Source: JAWLDA01 sp041686855
Lineage (GTDB): Bacteria > Bacillota > Limnochordia > DTU080 > RSA5
NCBI GenBank assembly: GCA_041686855.1
Contig: JAWLDA010000015.1
Coordinates: 30,318 to 94,317 of the forward strand
Reading direction: 5' to 3'
DNA length: 64,000 bases
This document shows positions 62,317 through 64,000 of the stretch, piece by piece. The notes under the pieces are model-generated. The model did not search any database and had not been told where the DNA came from. It saw only the letters and a list, made by a program, of their open reading frames with translations. Numbering within the stretch: the stretch's first letter is position 1; the number at the start of each line of letters is the position of its first letter. A program made the translations under genes and the position numbers.

Positions 62317-63907
62317 TAAACGCCGCAAAAACGGCGTTGTTGCCTGTCTGGTGAGGTGCACCTCCCCACCTACGAGCATTTACACCTCATCCGAAGTGTA
62401 TCAACGGTCCTCTTGCCCAGCCTAGTGAATACGGCGCAAGCAATCCCCAAACGCACAACTTCGCTAGCTGGGCTTTAAGTTTGGCGACTTCCACGCCCTC
62501 GCTCCGACACCGTCAGCGGCGGCTCCGATGAGCTCCGCCGAGGCGTAAACCGCTGCGAAACGCCGCAAAAACGGCGCTGTTGCCTGTCTGGTGAGGTGCA
62601 CGTCCCCGCCTGTGAGCAATTACACCTCATCTGAAGGGTATCAACAGCCATTTCCCACAGCCCGGCGGATACGGCGAGAATCTCCCAATAGCGCGCAACT
62701 CCGTTAGCTGGGCTTTCGACTTTGTACCTTTCACGCCTTTGATCCGAAACCGTTAGCCGCGGCTCCGATGAGCTCCGACGAGGCGTAAACCGCTGCGAAA
62801 CGCCGCAAAAACGGCGTTGTTGCCTGTTTGGTGAGGTGCACGTCCCCGCCTGTGAGCAATTACACCGCATCTGAAGGGTATCAACAGCCATTTCCCACAG
62901 CTCGGCGGATACGGCGAGAATCTCCCAATAGCGCACAACTCCGTTAGCTGGGCTTTCGGCTTTGTACCTTTCACGCCTTTGATCCGACACCGTCAGCCGC
63001 GGCTCCGATGAGCTCCGACGAGGCGCAAACCGCTGCGAAACGCCGCAAAAACGGTGTTGTTGCCTGTTTGGTGAGGTGCACGTCCCCGCCTGTGAGCAAT
63101 TACACCGCATCTGAAGGGTATCAACAGCCATTTCCCACAGCCCGGCGGATACGGCGAGAATCTCCCAATAGCGCACAACTCCGTTAGCTGGGCTTTCGGC
63201 TTTGTACCTTTCACGCCTTTGATCCGACACCGTCAGCCGCGGCTCCGATGAGCTCCGCCGCGGCGTAAACCGCTGCGAAACGCCGCAAAAACGGTGTTGT
63301 TGCCTGTCTGGTGCGGTGCACGTCCCCGCCTGCGAGCATTTAAACCTCATCTGAAGGGTATCAACAGCCATTTCCCACAGCCCGGCGGATACGGCGAGAA
63401 TCTCCCAATAGCGCGCAACTCCGTTAGCTGGGCTTTCGACTTTGTACCTTCCACGCCTTTGATCCGACACCGTCAGCGGCGGCTCCGATGAGCTCCGACG
63501 AGGCGTAAACCGCTGCGAAACGCCGCAAAAACGGTGTTGTTGCCTGTCTGGTGAGGTGCACGTCCCCGCCTGTGAGCAATTACACCTCATGTGATGGGTA
63601 TCATCGGTCCTCTTGCCCAGCCTAGTGAATACGGCGCAAGCAATCCCCAAACGCACAACTTCGCTAGCTGGGCTTTAAGTTTGGCGACTTTCACGCCTTT
63701 GATCCGACACCGTCAGCCGCGGCTTCGATGAGCTCCGCCGAGGCGTAAACCGCTGCGAAACGCCGCAAAAACGGCGTTGTTGCCTGTTTGGTGAGGTGTA
63801 CTTCCCCGCCTGCGAGCAATTGAACCTCATCTGAAGGGTATCATCGGTCCTTTTGCCCATCCTAGTGAATAAGGCGCAGACTATCCCCAAACGCACAACT
63901 CCGCTAG
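62317..63907. repeat. Tandem array of 240-bp units
   Basis: The marker CGCCGCAAAAACGGCG, itself a small hairpin, begins at 62321, 62561, 62801, 63041, 63281, 63521 and 63761: exact 240-bp steps, seven starts, the last unit truncated. Units share about 150 bp and differ in a ~90-bp block of two types. Type A (CCTCTTGCCCAGCCTAGTG...) is in the first and last two units; type B (CCATTTCCCACAGCCCGGC...) is in the four central ones. Because 240 is divisible by 3, several frames stay open through the array, but most differences between copies change residues, so I treat it as non-coding. Confidence 0.93.
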
Positions 63908-64000
63908 GAGCCTGTGTGAGTAAACCGTCTTAATTATGCATGAAAATATCAACTGAATAGCGAAGACGTGTTGTATGAAGCGCTTTCGAGAGTACGAACC
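63908..64000 (+). mobile_element. Left end of a probable insertion sequence
   Basis: The 240-bp unit stops abruptly within GCTAG at about 63907, where the next copy would read CTGGGC. The new sequence GAGCCTGTGTGAGTAAACCG looks like a terminal repeat, with lower GC behind it, and a transposase-like start follows 67 bp later. The right end is outside the window, so this rests on the break and on the peptide start. Confidence 0.5.
63975..64000 (+). CDS. Possible transposase, first codons only
   Basis: ATG at 63975 opens MKRFREYE before the window ends. This resembles the beginning of IS1182-type DDE transposases (M-K-x-F-R-x-Y-x-P-x-Q), but nine codons cannot prove it. Confidence 0.35.

Noticed and set aside
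62475..63656. Long minus-strand open frame (about 390 codons) of 80-residue repeats across the 240-bp array
   Set aside because: The frame stays open only because 240 is a multiple of three; other frames on both strands are open too, most differences between copies change amino acids, and the peptide resembles nothing.
62317..63907. CRISPR array
   Set aside because: The period of 240 bp with near-identical units and no unique spacers between short repeats is not CRISPR, and no cas genes are nearby.

Overview
The window is GC-rich, densely coded bacterial DNA from a spore-forming member of the Firmicutes (Bacillota). The best evidence is an alpha/beta-type small acid-soluble spore protein at 12843-13190. 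Consistent signs are a consensus SAM-I riboswitch on the minus strand at 23681-23790, vegetative (sigma-A type) promoters, strong AGGAGG ribosome sites, a YetF-type DUF421 protein and LysM, SCO1 and PhoR genes. A 6,496-residue filamentous-haemagglutinin-like exoprotein is unusual in such a host and would suit a spore former with an outer membrane. A Limnochordia-like lineage is my guess, not something the sequence proves.

Layout. 1-9131: end of a PhoB-like regulator, a PhoR-like kinase, a heterodimeric ABC exporter with one degenerate ATP site, and a DUF58 / DUF4129 / MoxR cluster. 9141-14623: truncated haemoglobin, tRNA-Ser, a copper-handling trio (cupredoxin-like protein, SCO1, PCu(A)C chaperone), a class V aminotransferase, the spore protein, a GNAT protein and a FUN14-like protein. 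14788-20403: a secreted PL6 polysaccharide lyase, a second tRNA-Ser, a ClC chloride transporter with CBS domains and another GNAT. 20400-23852 (minus): a sulfonate-type ABC transporter plus OsmC behind a SAM-I riboswitch with its own promoter and terminator. 23892-27586: an M50 protease with CBS domains, a peroxiredoxin whose peroxidatic Cys codon is UGA followed by a bacterial SECIS-like hairpin, a LysM protein, a DppA aminopeptidase and tRNA-Arg. 27724-31827: a sugar ABC transporter operon and a divergent ArsR-type regulator.

32160-51650 is one giant reading frame, about 30% of the window. It has a signal peptide, a TPS/FHA-like N-terminus, many short beta-rich modules, a block of six near-identical 402-bp repeats and a Gly-Asn hexanucleotide-repeat tail. 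After it come a decayed ribonucleotide reductase (nrdB) remnant, an SDR, a PAP2 phosphatase, a GH73-type glucosaminidase, a heparinase II/III-type lyase, a metallophosphoesterase, an AXE1-like esterase, DUF421, an unpaired sugar-binding protein and an HD-GYP phosphodiesterase. The last 1.7 kb is a seven-unit array of exact 240-bp period, ending at what looks like the left end of an insertion sequence.

How the genes fit together. The PL6 lyase, heparinase-like lyase, esterase and two carbohydrate-binding proteins suggest growth on acidic polysaccharides. The copper trio serves cytochrome oxidase assembly and implies aerobic respiration. The SAM riboswitch ties the sulfonate transporter to methionine/SAM demand. 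The selenoprotein implies that selA, selB, selC and selD exist elsewhere in the genome.
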